Source: Bacillota bacterium (lineage in GTDB: Bacteria; Bacillota; Desulfotomaculia; Desulfotomaculales; Pelotomaculaceae). From it: a stretch of DNA of 64,000 nt. How positions within the stretch are numbered: the first letter of the stretch is position 1; each line of letters opens with the position of its first letter. Below are positions 8,775 to 17,285 of this stretch, one piece after another. A program made the position numbers and the translations under genes. The notes below the pieces were generated by a model. That model was not told the origin of the DNA. It saw only the letters and a list, made by a program, of their open reading frames with translations, and did not search any database. The DNA is taken from contig JAKPTB010000097.1 in the NCBI GenBank assembly GCA_029555205.1, positions 1-64,000 on the forward strand. The letters are read 5' to 3'.

Positions 8775-8875
8775 AAGGTGTCGCAGGTGTGCCGGGGGGT
8801 AAATTCGGAAGACTTCACCCGCATTGATGGGGAAAGATATGATCAACCAGTTAAGTGAGGATAACTATTGAAACA

Positions 8876-8915
8876 GGGAGCAAGATAGAAGGTAATTTAA
8901 CTTGCTTCCTTTTTT
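8876..8915 (+). terminator. Rho-independent terminator
   Basis: GGGAGCAAG pairs with CTTGCTTCC (one G-T) across a 16-nt loop and is followed by TTTTTT. It lies 100 bp after the 7833-8774 gene and probably ends that transcript. Confidence 0.75.
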
Positions 8916-9231
8916 GCGGAGGGCGTAACCAAATTTTTACAGGCACCGAAACCGGCTGCAGATGGAACTGGATCCCAAAGGGGCGCCTATTTTTCAGGAC
9001 TGTAGGGGTCCTCTTTGTTTCCTCTTAATGTGATATATGGAAAGAAGCTTTATCTGAAAAGTCACTTTACTTTTCTGGATATAAAATATTGTTGCAATAA
9101 GCTTGTAAAAATGTAATTCTATTAATGTAATTCTATTAATGTATTGAATCTGGGTTGTTCTGTCGCCTGTAGTTGACTTTTGACCTGTTATAGATGGAGC
9201 AGCCTTGATTAAATTAAGGGGTGTATTATCC
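8916..9231. other. Upstream region of the PurF-like gene, with a short tandem repeat
   Basis: AT-rich leader of about 315 bp. It contains two exact copies of the 14-mer ATGTAATTCTATTA (9111-9124, 9125-9138) followed by a third partial copy. I looked for a purine riboswitch because of the following gene and did not find its conserved loops. Confidence 0.5.
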
Positions 9232-10638
9232 GTGGGTGGAGTATTTGGTGTTGTTTCCAAAGAGGATTGTGTAATGGATGTGTTTTTTGGTACGGATTAC
9301 CATTCGCACCTGGGAACCAGCAGGGGTGGAATGGCCATATGGAGCGGTAGTTGTTTCAACAGGTCGATTCATAACATTGAGAACACACAATTCAGAGCAA
9401 AATTTGAAGGCGAGCTTTCTAAAGTAAAGGGCAATATGGGTATAGGTTGCATTAGTGATACAGATCCCCAGCCTCTGACAGTGCTTTCCCACCTTGGGCA
9501 ATATGCCATAACTACAGTGGGAAAGATAAACAATTTGAACGAGATCGCCGTTATGGCCTTTTCCAATTTAAGAAATATTCATTTCCTGGAAACTAACAAG
9601 GGTGTTATTAATCCGACAGAGCTTGTGTCTGTTATTATAGATCATGAAAATTCATTTAAGGATGGTTTATTGCAAGCCCAGGAGTTGATTGAAGGATCCT
9701 GTTCGATTTTGCTTCTGACGCCCCGGGGGATTTATGCTTCGAGGGACAAGCTGGGCAGGACTCCTTTAGTAGTGGGCAAGAAAGAAAACTCTTACTGCGT
9801 TTCCCTGGAATCCTGTACCTTTGCAAACCTCGGCTACAGCTTTCACTATGAACTTGGCCCGGGAGAAATAGTTTTCTTGACGCCGGAAGGCATTGAGAAG
9901 ATTGCGCCGCCCAGGGATAAAATGAAAATCTGTGCTTTTTTGTGGGTTTATTTTGGTTACCCCTCTTCAATATATGAAGGGGTAAACGTTGAGCTCATGC
10001 GTTATAGAAATGGCGCCGCGATGGCCAGAAACGACAATGTAGAAATCGACTTGGTTGCCGGAGTGCCTGACTCGGGTGTCGGACATGCTATCGGTTATTC
10101 GAATCAATCCAAAATACCATATGGACGTCCTTTTATTAAATATACCCCGACCTGGTCAAGGAGTTTTATGCCGCAGAACCAGGAGATAAGAAATCTTGTT
10201 GCAAGAATGAAGCTGATGCCCATTCATGCACTTGTTTCCGGTAAACGCCTGCTCTTTTGCGATGATTCAATTGTCCGCGGCACACAGATTTCAGAAACTG
10301 TGGACCTTCTTTATAAGTGTAATGCCAGTGAAGTCCATGTCCGGGCGGCTTGCCCTCCTATTGTTTACATCTGTAAATACCTGAACTTCTCAAGATCCAG
10401 ATCGGTAATGGATCTTGCGGCAAGACAGGCGATCATCCAGCTTGAAGGCAAAGAACCGGAGTCTCTTGAAGCTTATTGTGATCCCGCAACGGAGCAGTAT
10501 AACTCTATGGTTGATTGCATCGGCAAACGACTCAACCTTTCAACTTTGAAATACCAGAACATCCATGACATGATTGAGGCAATCGGTATAGGCGAAGATA
10601 AGATCTGTACGTATTGCTGGAATGGCAAAGAATTGTAA
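9232..10638 (+). CDS. Amidophosphoribosyltransferase (PurF) paralogue lacking the glutaminase cysteine
   Basis: A 468-residue PurF-like protein: N-terminal Ntn-glutaminase fold (about 1-230) and type I phosphoribosyltransferase domain (about 250-440). The PRPP loop is intact (FCDDSIVRGTQIS near residue 344), as are the late cysteines (CTYCWNGKEL at the C-terminus) that hold the 4Fe-4S cluster in Bacillus PurF. The usual start of the mature enzyme, Cys-Gly-Val/Ile-Phe-Gly, is here Met-Gly-Gly-Val-Phe-Gly, so the catalytic Cys is replaced by Gly. I chose GTG 9232 because AAGGGGTG lies about 8 nt upstream. The enzyme might use free ammonia or have another role. It stands alone, not in a purine operon. 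Confidence 0.88.
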   Translation: MGGVFGVVSKEDCVMDVFFGTDYHSHLGTSRGGMAIWSGSCFNRSIHNIENTQFRAKFEGELSKVKGNMGIGCISDTDPQPLTVLSHLGQYAITTVGKINNLNEIAVMAFSNLRNIHFLETNKGVINPTELVSVIIDHENSFKDGLLQAQELIEGSCSILLLTPRGIYASRDKLGRTPLVVGKKENSYCVSLESCTFANLGYSFHYELGPGEIVFLTPEGIEKIAPPRDKMKICAFLWVYFGYPSSIYEGVNVELMRYRNGAAMARNDNVEIDLVAGVPDSGVGHAIGYSNQSKIPYGRPFIKYTPTWSRSFMPQNQEIRNLVARMKLMPIHALVSGKRLLFCDDSIVRGTQISETVDLLYKCNASEVHVRAACPPIVYICKYLNFSRSRSVMDLAARQAIIQLEGKEPESLEAYCDPATEQYNSMVDCIGKRLNLSTLKYQNIHDMIEAIGIGEDKICTYCWNGKEL

Positions 10639-10956
10639 CAAATCTTGTACCTGGCGGTGGTGAACAGGGAAGCATAGGAAGAAATTCTTTTTGCATCCTT
10701 ATTTACCTTGTATGAGATAAAATAGTTAAGAAATGAATGTGATGGCGGTACAGGGGTAAAAGGACGGCGCCGGACAAGGGGCAGGGAAGGTACCATGTCT
10801 CACCCCGGTGACTGGGACAAGGGGCAATACCTTGTCTCATCTGCACCTGCTTAGGTCACCGGAGGTTGCCGTGACAGGGACAGGGGGAGGTACCTTATCC
10901 TGCCCCTGACTATCTAAGGCGATTTAGAGAATCTGGAAGAGTGGGGAGATGTTTAA
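10639..10956. repeat. Intergenic GGGACAGG/GGTACC repeats, copy 3 cluster
   Basis: Between about 10760 and 10915 there are several related units: GGACAAGGGGCAGGG followed by GGTACC; GGGACAAGGGGC with a paired CCTTGTC; and GACAGGGACAGGGGG, AGGTACCT, then CCTGCCCC. These form overlapping imperfect hairpins. The remaining DNA holds no gene. The same words occur at 2658, 4778 and 11937, which marks a local repeat family. Confidence 0.55.
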
Positions 10957-11745
10957 ATGTTCAACAAAAGAATAGTGGGGATGCTGGGACTACTGCTTGG
11001 TTTTATGTTGATTGCTTTGGGAGGCTGCAGTGGTGAGAGGGAGAAAATTACTGACCTTTCCCAATTGGAGGGTAAGGTATTTGCAGTTCCTACCGGTACA
11101 GTGGCGGATCAACTGGTTTTATCCAGGTTCCCAAATGCCAGGTTCCAGTATTATAACACTGTGCTTGATTGCTGCATGGCTGTAAAGTCCGGTAAAGCTG
11201 ATGCTGCGGCTTATGACGAGCCTATTCTGAAGAATATAGCAGCTAAAAACCAGGGGCTTAAGGTTTTACCGGATATGATTACCGTAGACAACTATGGCTT
11301 CGCTGTACAGCCCGGCAATAAAGAACTAAAGGTTGCAATTGACGAAGTTGTTGCCGAACTGAAGAATAGCGGTGAATATGATGAAATGTTAAAACGGTGG
11401 ATTCCTGAGGAAGGAGCTCCCGCAGCCATGCCGGATATAACTCTTACCGGTGACAGGGGTGTCCTGAGGTTCGGGACGGCGGCAGTGACGGAACCTTTTT
11501 CCTTTGTAGACGGAAGCCAGGAAATCGTCGGTTTTGATATTGAACTGGCTAAGTATATTGCCCGCCACCTGGGTATGCAATTGGAAATCGTCGACATGGA
11601 TTTTGGCGGGTTGATCCCGGCCTTGATCGCGGGTAAGGTTGACCTGATCGGCGCCTGCATTACCATCACGGATGAAAGAGCTAAAAACGTCCTGTTCTCT
11701 GAACCCTACTATACAGGCGGTATAGCAGCCCTGGTCAGGGAATAG
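10957..11745 (+). CDS. Family 3 solute-binding lipoprotein with swapped lobe order
   Basis: A 262-residue lipoprotein (lipobox ending Cys24, ALGGC). It belongs to the SBP_bac_3 (amino-acid binding) superfamily, but the order is unusual. Residues about 34-150 read like lobe 2 plus the closing helices of a normal protein: LEGKVFAVPTGTVADQLV, then SGKADAAAYDEPIL, then AELKNSGEYDEMLKRWIPE. Residues about 163-262 read like lobe 1: LRFGTAAVTEPFSFVDG, IVGFDIELAKYIARHLG, DFGGLIPALIAGKVDLIG and FSEPYYTGG, where the protein ends. This is either a circular permutation or the middle of a former tandem. No permease or ATPase is adjacent, so it could also serve as a sensor. Confidence 0.82.
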   Translation: MFNKRIVGMLGLLLGFMLIALGGCSGEREKITDLSQLEGKVFAVPTGTVADQLVLSRFPNARFQYYNTVLDCCMAVKSGKADAAAYDEPILKNIAAKNQGLKVLPDMITVDNYGFAVQPGNKELKVAIDEVVAELKNSGEYDEMLKRWIPEEGAPAAMPDITLTGDRGVLRFGTAAVTEPFSFVDGSQEIVGFDIELAKYIARHLGMQLEIVDMDFGGLIPALIAGKVDLIGACITITDERAKNVLFSEPYYTGGIAALVRE

Positions 11746-11936
11746 AGATGAGCATACCCGCATTGTGAAAAATGGCTGAACACTTTGACGGATAGCAGTG
11801 GTTCGCCGGAAGTAGAGGTAGTACTGAAGCTAAAGATGGAAATGACTTACCTTTACTCTTAAGAACGTCTATCTGCTTCCTTGCTTGATTTACATTAATG
11901 GTATTGGGTATCTTTACCACAGGATATGGTCAAGGT

Positions 11937-12010
11937 ACCTGTCCCTTTGGTCCACCCTGCTCCTGTCCCTCTTTCCGTCCATTTTTCTATGTCCCATCAG
12001 TACCTGTCCC
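11937..12010. repeat. TACCTGTCCC intergenic repeats, copy 4
   Basis: Contains GGTACCTGTCCC, a further CCTGTCCC and a second TACCTGTCCC within 75 bp, the complement-side vocabulary of the dispersed GGGACAGG repeats. It lies directly upstream of the lipoprotein gene at 12038. Confidence 0.45.
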
Positions 12011-12037
12011 ATACTTTCCAGGAAAGGATGGCAAGTT

Positions 12038-13018
12038 ATGAAACGTGTTTTATTGTTATTTTTGTTGTCGATATCATTATTTCTATTTCCAGTTTTGTTT
12101 ACTGCCTGTGACAGGGTAACCAAAGGGGATGTTGTCTATGAAAATGAGAAGTTTGGTTTCTCTCTAAACTTGCCCGGCCATTTTGCAGAAAAAGTTGAGA
12201 TCAGGGAAGAGGGCAAATCTATTTGCTTTGTTGCTAAAGAGGTGCAGGCAGCGTATCCGGAACAGATTTTTGGTGTGATTGGCAGAATCGAGATCTATGA
12301 TAAAGGGGAATTCACCCGGGAAGACTTAAAAGGGCTGGAGGATATGTACGGTTTCAGGTACCTGGGGGAATCAGTTGACTATTATTTCGGCTGGGCTCAT
12401 GCTACCGATGTTCAAGTTCCGCCAGATGCATCCGAAAAAACAGAACAGGACTTCAGAGACCTGGAAAAAGAATTTGACGCGGTTATTGAGAGCTTTTCCC
12501 TTAAGAAGCCCGCAGGGGAAGAACCGGCTGGTACAACCACCGGTCAAAACGCACCAGAGAGTGTTGGCGAGTATTCTTTGATCTCGGACAGGGGGCAGCT
12601 ATCTTTAAGAAAATGGTATGACCAGGCGGAGTTGAGCGCTGTCCTTGGCGAACCAGTAGCAGAGACCAATGAGGTGCTGGGAAGGGAAGCTGACACACAC
12701 GCTGGTTCTCACCTGAAAACGCTGAAATATGAAGGTCTTGTGGTGCAAATGTTCTCGCCCCGGGACAACGGGAAAGACTTCTGGCTCATGAGCATGGATT
12801 TAACAAGCCCAAAACTGCAAACACCCCGGGGCATTACTGTCGGCTCCCCCCTCACCGGGTTGAAAGAAGCTTACACTGGTTTGGAAATTGTGCCCGACGG
12901 GAGATCCGATCCCAATAACTGTGCTTACGGGATCAACAGGGAAAGGTATGAGTATATGACCTTTGAAGTTGAAAAGGGAATTATAAAAGAAATTAAGCTC
13001 TATGTGGAGTTGCCCTAG
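12038..13018 (+). CDS. Lipoprotein of unknown function
   Basis: A 326-residue lipoprotein; signal peptide with a lipobox-like LFTAC at Cys24. I place the start at ATG 12038, which has GGAAAGG about 10 nt upstream; the open frame extends further 5-prime through the intergenic repeats but without a signal sequence. Residues about 33-150 form a PsbP/DUF1795-like domain (NEKFGFSLNLPGHFAEKV ... EFDAVIESFSL). After a Pro/Gly-rich linker (about 152-172), residues 175-326 form a second domain (GQLSLRKWYDQAELSAVLG ... FEVEKGIIKEIKLYVELP) that I do not recognise. It is likely a membrane-anchored extracellular protein. The N-terminal domain start resembles the second domain of 7833-8774. Confidence 0.75.
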   Translation: MKRVLLLFLLSISLFLFPVLFTACDRVTKGDVVYENEKFGFSLNLPGHFAEKVEIREEGKSICFVAKEVQAAYPEQIFGVIGRIEIYDKGEFTREDLKGLEDMYGFRYLGESVDYYFGWAHATDVQVPPDASEKTEQDFRDLEKEFDAVIESFSLKKPAGEEPAGTTTGQNAPESVGEYSLISDRGQLSLRKWYDQAELSAVLGEPVAETNEVLGREADTHAGSHLKTLKYEGLVVQMFSPRDNGKDFWLMSMDLTSPKLQTPRGITVGSPLTGLKEAYTGLEIVPDGRSDPNNCAYGINRERYEYMTFEVEKGIIKEIKLYVELP

Positions 13019-13059
13019 ATGGAGAGCGGGAGTAATTATGGACAGGCGGGGGCTGCAGT

Positions 13060-14448
13060 ATGGAAGGCCGCCAGGATCTAAGGACTTCGGACAAGATCAA
13101 GCTACAAATAAACGGGCTTACCCACGCTGGTGAAGGAGTGGGACGGCACAACGGGATGGCTGTATTTGTCCCCGGTACAGCGCCGGGTGACAGGATTCTG
13201 GCCGAGATAGTCAATATAAAGAGGAACTACGCCCGCGGCAGGTTGCTGGAGGTGCTCGAGCAGTCCCCTGCCCGGTGTCAGCCTGCCTGCGCCAGTTACG
13301 GCACCTGCGGCGGCTGCCAGCTCCAGCATATTGAGTACACAGAGCAGTTGAAGCTGAAAACGGAGCTGGTGAGGGACAGCCTGTCCCGCCTGGCCGGGTT
13401 GAACGATATAAAGGTCCTGGATACCATCGGTATGGATTACCCCTGGCACTACCGCAACAAGGCCAGCTTTCACGTGCGCTTTGCCGAGGGTTGTTATGAG
13501 CTCGGCTATTACGAAGAGGGTTCCCGCACCCTGACCGGTTTTTTTAAAGAAGGCGCAGCCGCAGACGCCGGTTGCCTGCTTGTGGACAGGGATTTAAACG
13601 GGGCCGCGGCCTTCATTAAAAATCTTCTTGATAAGTACGGCAGTTCTGCTCCGGTCAAAGATGGCCGGTTTTTTCGCCATGTAGTCCTGCGCAAGGCTTT
13701 TTCCAGCGGTGAGATAATGGCAGTGCTGGTGACCGGGAGCGGTCCGTGGCCGGCGGAAAAAGAATTTGCTGCCGAGCTCATGTCCGGTTACCCCAGGCTT
13801 GTTTCGGTGGTGCGCAGTATTAATAATAAGCCTTCCGGGGCTGTCATAGGAAGGCATAACCGCACCCTGGGCGGCCGTGCTTATATTACCGACTATCTTG
13901 GACACCTTGCTTTTAGAATTTCTCCCTCTTCTTTCTACCAGGTAAACCCGGTCCAGACCCTGGTGCTCTATAAAAAAGCGCTGGCCTACGCGGGGCTGAG
14001 CGGGGCGGAAACGGTGGTGGACGCCTTCAGCGGGGTCGGCACAATCGCCCTCTTTCTGGCCGGGCAAGCCCGAAAGGTTTACGGCCTGGAGGTGGTTCCC
14101 CAGGCAGTGGAGGACGCCCGCCGGAATGCTGACCTAAATGGAATCAGCAATGTTGAGTTCCACACGGGGGACGTGTCAAAGCTCCTTCCCGGGCTGGCGG
14201 CGCAAGGGCTACGTCCGGATGTGGTGGTGCTGGACCCACCCCGGGCAGGCTGCAGCAGGGAAACACTGGATGCGGTAGCTGCGCTGTCACCGAAACGTAT
14301 GGTTTATGTCTCATGTGACCCCGGCACCCTGGCCAGGGATCTTGGACGTCTTACGGAGAGGGGATACCTGACACGGGAAGTTCAGCCGGTGGATATGTTC
14401 CCCTGGACCCGCCATGTTGAGTGCGTAGTATTGATGTCAAGGGTGTAA
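13060..14448 (+). CDS. rlmD: 23S rRNA (uracil-C5)-methyltransferase, RlmD/RlmCD type
   Basis: A 462-residue SAM-dependent RNA methyltransferase. Residues about 10-68 form a TRAM domain ([20 protein letters not shown]). The cysteine group around residues 74-90 ([18 protein letters not shown]) matches the 4Fe-4S site of the RumA family. The SAM site is [16 protein letters not shown] near 320, the catalytic region [13 protein letters not shown] near 390, and the nucleophile Cys in [15 protein letters not shown] near 419. The length fits the family. It methylates uridines of 23S rRNA; whether one (U1939) or two sites are modified cannot be read here. It follows the lipoprotein gene by 41 bp and may be co-transcribed. 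Confidence 0.94.
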   Translation: MEGRQDLRTSDKIKLQINGLTHAGEGVGRHNGMAVFVPGTAPGDRILAEIVNIKRNYARGRLLEVLEQSPARCQPACASYGTCGGCQLQHIEYTEQLKLKTELVRDSLSRLAGLNDIKVLDTIGMDYPWHYRNKASFHVRFAEGCYELGYYEEGSRTLTGFFKEGAAADAGCLLVDRDLNGAAAFIKNLLDKYGSSAPVKDGRFFRHVVLRKAFSSGEIMAVLVTGSGPWPAEKEFAAELMSGYPRLVSVVRSINNKPSGAVIGRHNRTLGGRAYITDYLGHLAFRISPSSFYQVNPVQTLVLYKKALAYAGLSGAETVVDAFSGVGTIALFLAGQARKVYGLEVVPQAVEDARRNADLNGISNVEFHTGDVSKLLPGLAAQGLRPDVVVLDPPRAGCSRETLDAVAALSPKRMVYVSCDPGTLARDLGRLTERGYLTREVQPVDMFPWTRHVECVVLMSRV

Positions 14449-14602
14449 GCCATGATTATATGGATTTCATTCAATCTGTCTACTCGACTAAAAGGGCCAA
14501 AATGCGTACATGGAAACATATCTAAGGGTGTATTTTTCAGGTGAAGTTTGAACAGCCCCAAAACAGAGCTTTTACTAAAAAACAAGGGAAACAGCATATC
14601 GC

Positions 14603-14619
14603 CTTAAGATAATCTTAAG
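14603..14619. promoter_or_regulatory. Palindromic operator candidate upstream of the VanR-like gene
   Basis: CTTAAGAT and ATCTTAAG form a perfect palindrome with one central base, about 90 bp before the start codon and 45 bp before a TATAAT. The related half-site ATAAGATTAAG follows at 14625-14635. A response-regulator binding site is the simplest reading. Confidence 0.45.
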
Positions 14620-14663
14620 AATATGATAAGATTAAGCACATAAAATAGTTTTCAATTCTTTGA

Positions 14664-14669
14664 TATAAT
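14664..14669 (+). promoter_or_regulatory. Minus-10 box of the VanR-like gene
   Basis: TATAAT 39 bp before the start codon. No good -35 lies 17 bp upstream, which fits an activator-dependent promoter. Confidence 0.45.
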
Positions 14670-14707
14670 ATTTATGTGTTTTTGTCAAAGAAGGAGTTTA
14701 GCAGATT

Positions 14708-15406
14708 ATGGCAACGAATATTTTAGTGGTAGATGATGAACAGTCCATTGCGGATTTGATTGAAGTATATTTAAAAAACGAAAATTATAATGTATTCAAG
14801 TTCAATTATGGGCGAGATGCTCTACAGTGTGTTGAAAACCAAAATATAGATTTAGCAATATTGGATGTCATGCTTCCCGATGTAGATGGTTTTTTAATCT
14901 GCCAGCAAATCCGGGAAAAGTATACATTTCCTGTTATTATGCTGACTGCTAAAGAAGAAGAAATTGATAAAATTACCGGGTTGACACTTGGGGCGGATGA
15001 TTACGTTACAAAACCTTTTAAACCTTTGGAGCTTGTTGCCCGTGTTAAAGCACAGTTGCGAAGATTTAAAAAATACAATTTGTCTGAACAATTACGAGAG
15101 GAAAAGCTGATAGCATTTGCAGGTTTGGTTTTAAACAAAGATACTCACGAATGCACCTTGAACGAAAGACCTCTATCTCTTACTCCCACAGAATTTTCCA
15201 TTCTCTGGGTACTGGCTTCAAATCGCGGACGCGTGGTTAGCTCTGAAGAATTGTTTCATGAGGTGTGGGGGGAAAAGTATTTCACCAACAGCAATAATAC
15301 GGTAATGGTTCATATCAGGCATCTAAGAGAAAAAATGGGTGATGACGCGCAACAACCCAAATACATCAAAACGGTTTGGGGTGTTGGCTATAAAATTGAG
15401 AAGTAA
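14708..15406 (+). CDS. VanR-like OmpR-family response regulator
   Basis: A 232-residue response regulator: receiver domain (residues 5-115) with phospho-acceptor Asp53 (ILDVMLP), the switch Thr in MLTAKEEE and Lys in VTKPF, then an OmpR-type winged helix (about 130-230, ending KYIKTVWGVGYKIEK). The phrases VYLKNENYNVFKF, DKITGLTLGADDYVTKPF and ELVARVKAQLRR are very close to VanR of glycopeptide-resistance loci. A strong ribosome binding site (GAAGGAGTTTAG) precedes ATG. No van resistance genes follow; the sensor kinase gene that overlaps its end is a stump. Related VanR-like regulators without van genes are common in clostridia, so resistance should not be assumed. Confidence 0.9.
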   Translation: MATNILVVDDEQSIADLIEVYLKNENYNVFKFNYGRDALQCVENQNIDLAILDVMLPDVDGFLICQQIREKYTFPVIMLTAKEEEIDKITGLTLGADDYVTKPFKPLELVARVKAQLRRFKKYNLSEQLREEKLIAFAGLVLNKDTHECTLNERPLSLTPTEFSILWVLASNRGRVVSSEELFHEVWGEKYFTNSNNTVMVHIRHLREKMGDDAQQPKYIKTVWGVGYKIEK

Positions 15407-15554
15407 GCGAGATAAAGGAGAGAATAATTATTCGAAATTAAAAGGAAAAGTTTTTTTTCAGATGTTTCTGATTACAGTTACTGCCGTTGTGACTGTTTAT
15501 CTATTACGCAATATTCTGCGTGGTCAGGTCTGCAATAAAATAGGTAAAAATTGA
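15384..15554 (+). pseudogene. Truncated VanS-like sensor kinase (N-terminal stump)
   Basis: A 56-residue frame that starts at a TTG inside the end of the VanR-like gene (23-bp overlap), exactly as vanS overlaps vanR. It reads LAIKLRSKRDKGENNYSKL, then a single membrane segment (VFFQMFLITVTAVVTVYLL) and RNILRGQ, the expected VanS N-terminus, and then stops. No HAMP, histidine (H-box) or ATPase part exists downstream; unrelated sequence follows. The gene appears to have been deleted after the first membrane segment, leaving the regulator an orphan. Confidence 0.75.
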
Positions 15555-15608
15555 ATTTTTTTCATGCCTGGGCAGGTTTTTTAAATATAATGTAATATAA
15601 AAGACGTA

Positions 15609-16205
15609 ATGAAACATTTAGCAAAAGAAAATAATTACCGGGTGGTTTTGGCAATGCCGGTTTACAATTATCCACTGGTCTCTATCGGGAACCTGGCTAA
15701 TTTTAAGGCTTCTCTTCTCCTTTCCGACAGGATTTCCTGCCATGTATACGACAGCGCCGGAATAACTACCAATAGATGCCGGGACGGCGGTATTTATAAC
15801 CTGGTCATAAAACAGGATGTTCTGTACGGCGAACTCCGGGTCGACCTGGCTGTTTATGAAGCCGCAGATAACGGCACAGCAAGTTTTGCGCTGTCTTACG
15901 GTACTTTTAGGAATCAGGTGCGCGGCCTCTATTATGATAATCCGGACCTTGACAACCCCTGGGCCATTGACAAGTGGGAAGAGGAGGAGGTTTTGCTCCT
16001 CTGGGGATTGAAGACGACCAGCCAGCGTGCCGTCCCGAAGCATTTTCCGGTGACTGTATTCGATAACCTGGCTTTTTGCGAACTGTTAATCCTTTTTAAT
16101 GGCGGTTATGTGGTCATCCAAAAAGACGGGGAAACCCTGGATGACGCCGGCAAGAAGAATATTGCCAGTTTGCATGACGCGCTGACCATGCTGACAGGCC
16201 GTTGA
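15609..16205 (+). CDS. Hypothetical protein
   Basis: A 198-residue soluble protein with no signal peptide or membrane segment. The middle part (about 60-115) looks beta-rich (IYNLVIKQDVLYGELRVDLAVYE, TASFALSYGTFRNQV), followed by an acidic stretch (NPWAIDKWEEEEVLLLWGL) and a C-terminal helix. I do not recognise the family. The ribosome binding site is weak (AAGACG), so the start could be later. It ends 30 bp before the MoxR gene and may be translated with the MoxR/VWA pair. Confidence 0.55.
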   Translation: MKHLAKENNYRVVLAMPVYNYPLVSIGNLANFKASLLLSDRISCHVYDSAGITTNRCRDGGIYNLVIKQDVLYGELRVDLAVYEAADNGTASFALSYGTFRNQVRGLYYDNPDLDNPWAIDKWEEEEVLLLWGLKTTSQRAVPKHFPVTVFDNLAFCELLILFNGGYVVIQKDGETLDDAGKKNIASLHDALTMLTGR

Positions 16206-16235
16206 TTTAACGAATAGTTTTAGGAGTGTCTGTAT

Positions 16236-17267
16236 ATGTTTGCAACTGAAGCGAAAGGTCACCTGAAGATCCTTTTAGCTGATCCTGAAGTTCCCACCGT
16301 GATGTTGTGGGGTCCTCCCGGAGTCGGGAAGTCCAGTATCGTCAAGCAGATAGCCGCCGAAAGCGGCTGGGGTTTCCTCGACCTGCGGCTTTTGCTGCTG
16401 AACCCCATCGACTTGCGTGGTATTCCTTATCCCAACAGGGAAACCCGGCAGGCGGACTGGCTGGCTCCTTCCTTCCTGCCCCATGTGGAGCGCGACGGTG
16501 CAGCCGGTATCATCCTTTATGACGAGATCACCGCCGCCCCACGGGCTGTGCAGGCTGCTGCCTACCAGTTAATCCTGGACCGGCGTGTCGGCGAATACAC
16601 CCTTCCGGAAGGGTGGCGCCAGGTGGCGGCGGGCAACCGGGCCCAGGACAAGGGCGTCACCAACCAGATGCCTGCGGCGCTGGCCAACAGGATGATCCAC
16701 TTTGAAGTTACCTGTTCCCTGGAAGATTGGAAGCACTGGGCCATCCCCAACATGATTGACCACAGGGTGATCAGCTTCTTGAACTTCAGGCCCGAACTGC
16801 TGTACCGGTTTCCCAACCAGGCTGCTGAGATTAAAGCTTTCCCCAGCCCGCGCAGCTGGGAGTTCGTCCACAAGATCCTGCCCTCCTACGACAAGGTGGA
16901 AAGGGCTTTCCCGGCTATCTGCGGAGCGGTCGGCGAAGGACCGGCTACAGAATTTACCGCCTTCTGCCGGATGTTGGAGCAGATACCCGACGCGGACGAG
17001 ATCCTGGAGGGCAGAACGACAGTAGTCCCGTATTCACCCGATATGATCTACGCCTGCATCGGCGCTCTGGTCAACAGCCTGTCCCATAATCCGAGCACGG
17101 CCCGCATGAGCAATTTCTTAGCCTTTATCACAGGATTGATGATCGAGTACCAGGTGCTGGCCATCAATGACGCTGTAAAGGCCGGCCTCCGGAATGAACT
17201 GGTGATGCTGCCTGAATTCCGCGATTGGTTGACCGGCCAGGCGGACGTCCTGGTCAGAACTGATTAG
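16236..17267 (+). CDS. MoxR-family AAA ATPase
   Basis: A 343-residue AAA+ ATPase. Walker A is GPPGVGKSSIVKQ at about residues 26-38 and Walker B is IILYDEITAAP near residue 90; the sensor region (AAGNRAQDKGVTNQMPAALANR) follows at about 130-150. Proteins of this type act as chaperones that load metal or cofactor into, or remodel, a partner with a von Willebrand A domain. The partner gene follows after 18 bp, so the two form an operon. The target of the pair cannot be read from the sequence. Confidence 0.9.
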   Translation: MFATEAKGHLKILLADPEVPTVMLWGPPGVGKSSIVKQIAAESGWGFLDLRLLLLNPIDLRGIPYPNRETRQADWLAPSFLPHVERDGAAGIILYDEITAAPRAVQAAAYQLILDRRVGEYTLPEGWRQVAAGNRAQDKGVTNQMPAALANRMIHFEVTCSLEDWKHWAIPNMIDHRVISFLNFRPELLYRFPNQAAEIKAFPSPRSWEFVHKILPSYDKVERAFPAICGAVGEGPATEFTAFCRMLEQIPDADEILEGRTTVVPYSPDMIYACIGALVNSLSHNPSTARMSNFLAFITGLMIEYQVLAINDAVKAGLRNELVMLPEFRDWLTGQADVLVRTD

Positions 17268-17285
17268 GGATCAGGAGGTGTGCAA

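Noticed and set aside
8916-9231. Possible purine riboswitch before the PurF-like gene
   Set aside because: The conserved paired arms and loop sequences of the purine riboswitch are not present.
14708-15554. Glycopeptide resistance operon
   Set aside because: The regulator is VanR-like, but the kinase is truncated and no vanH, vanA/B, vanX or similar gene follows.
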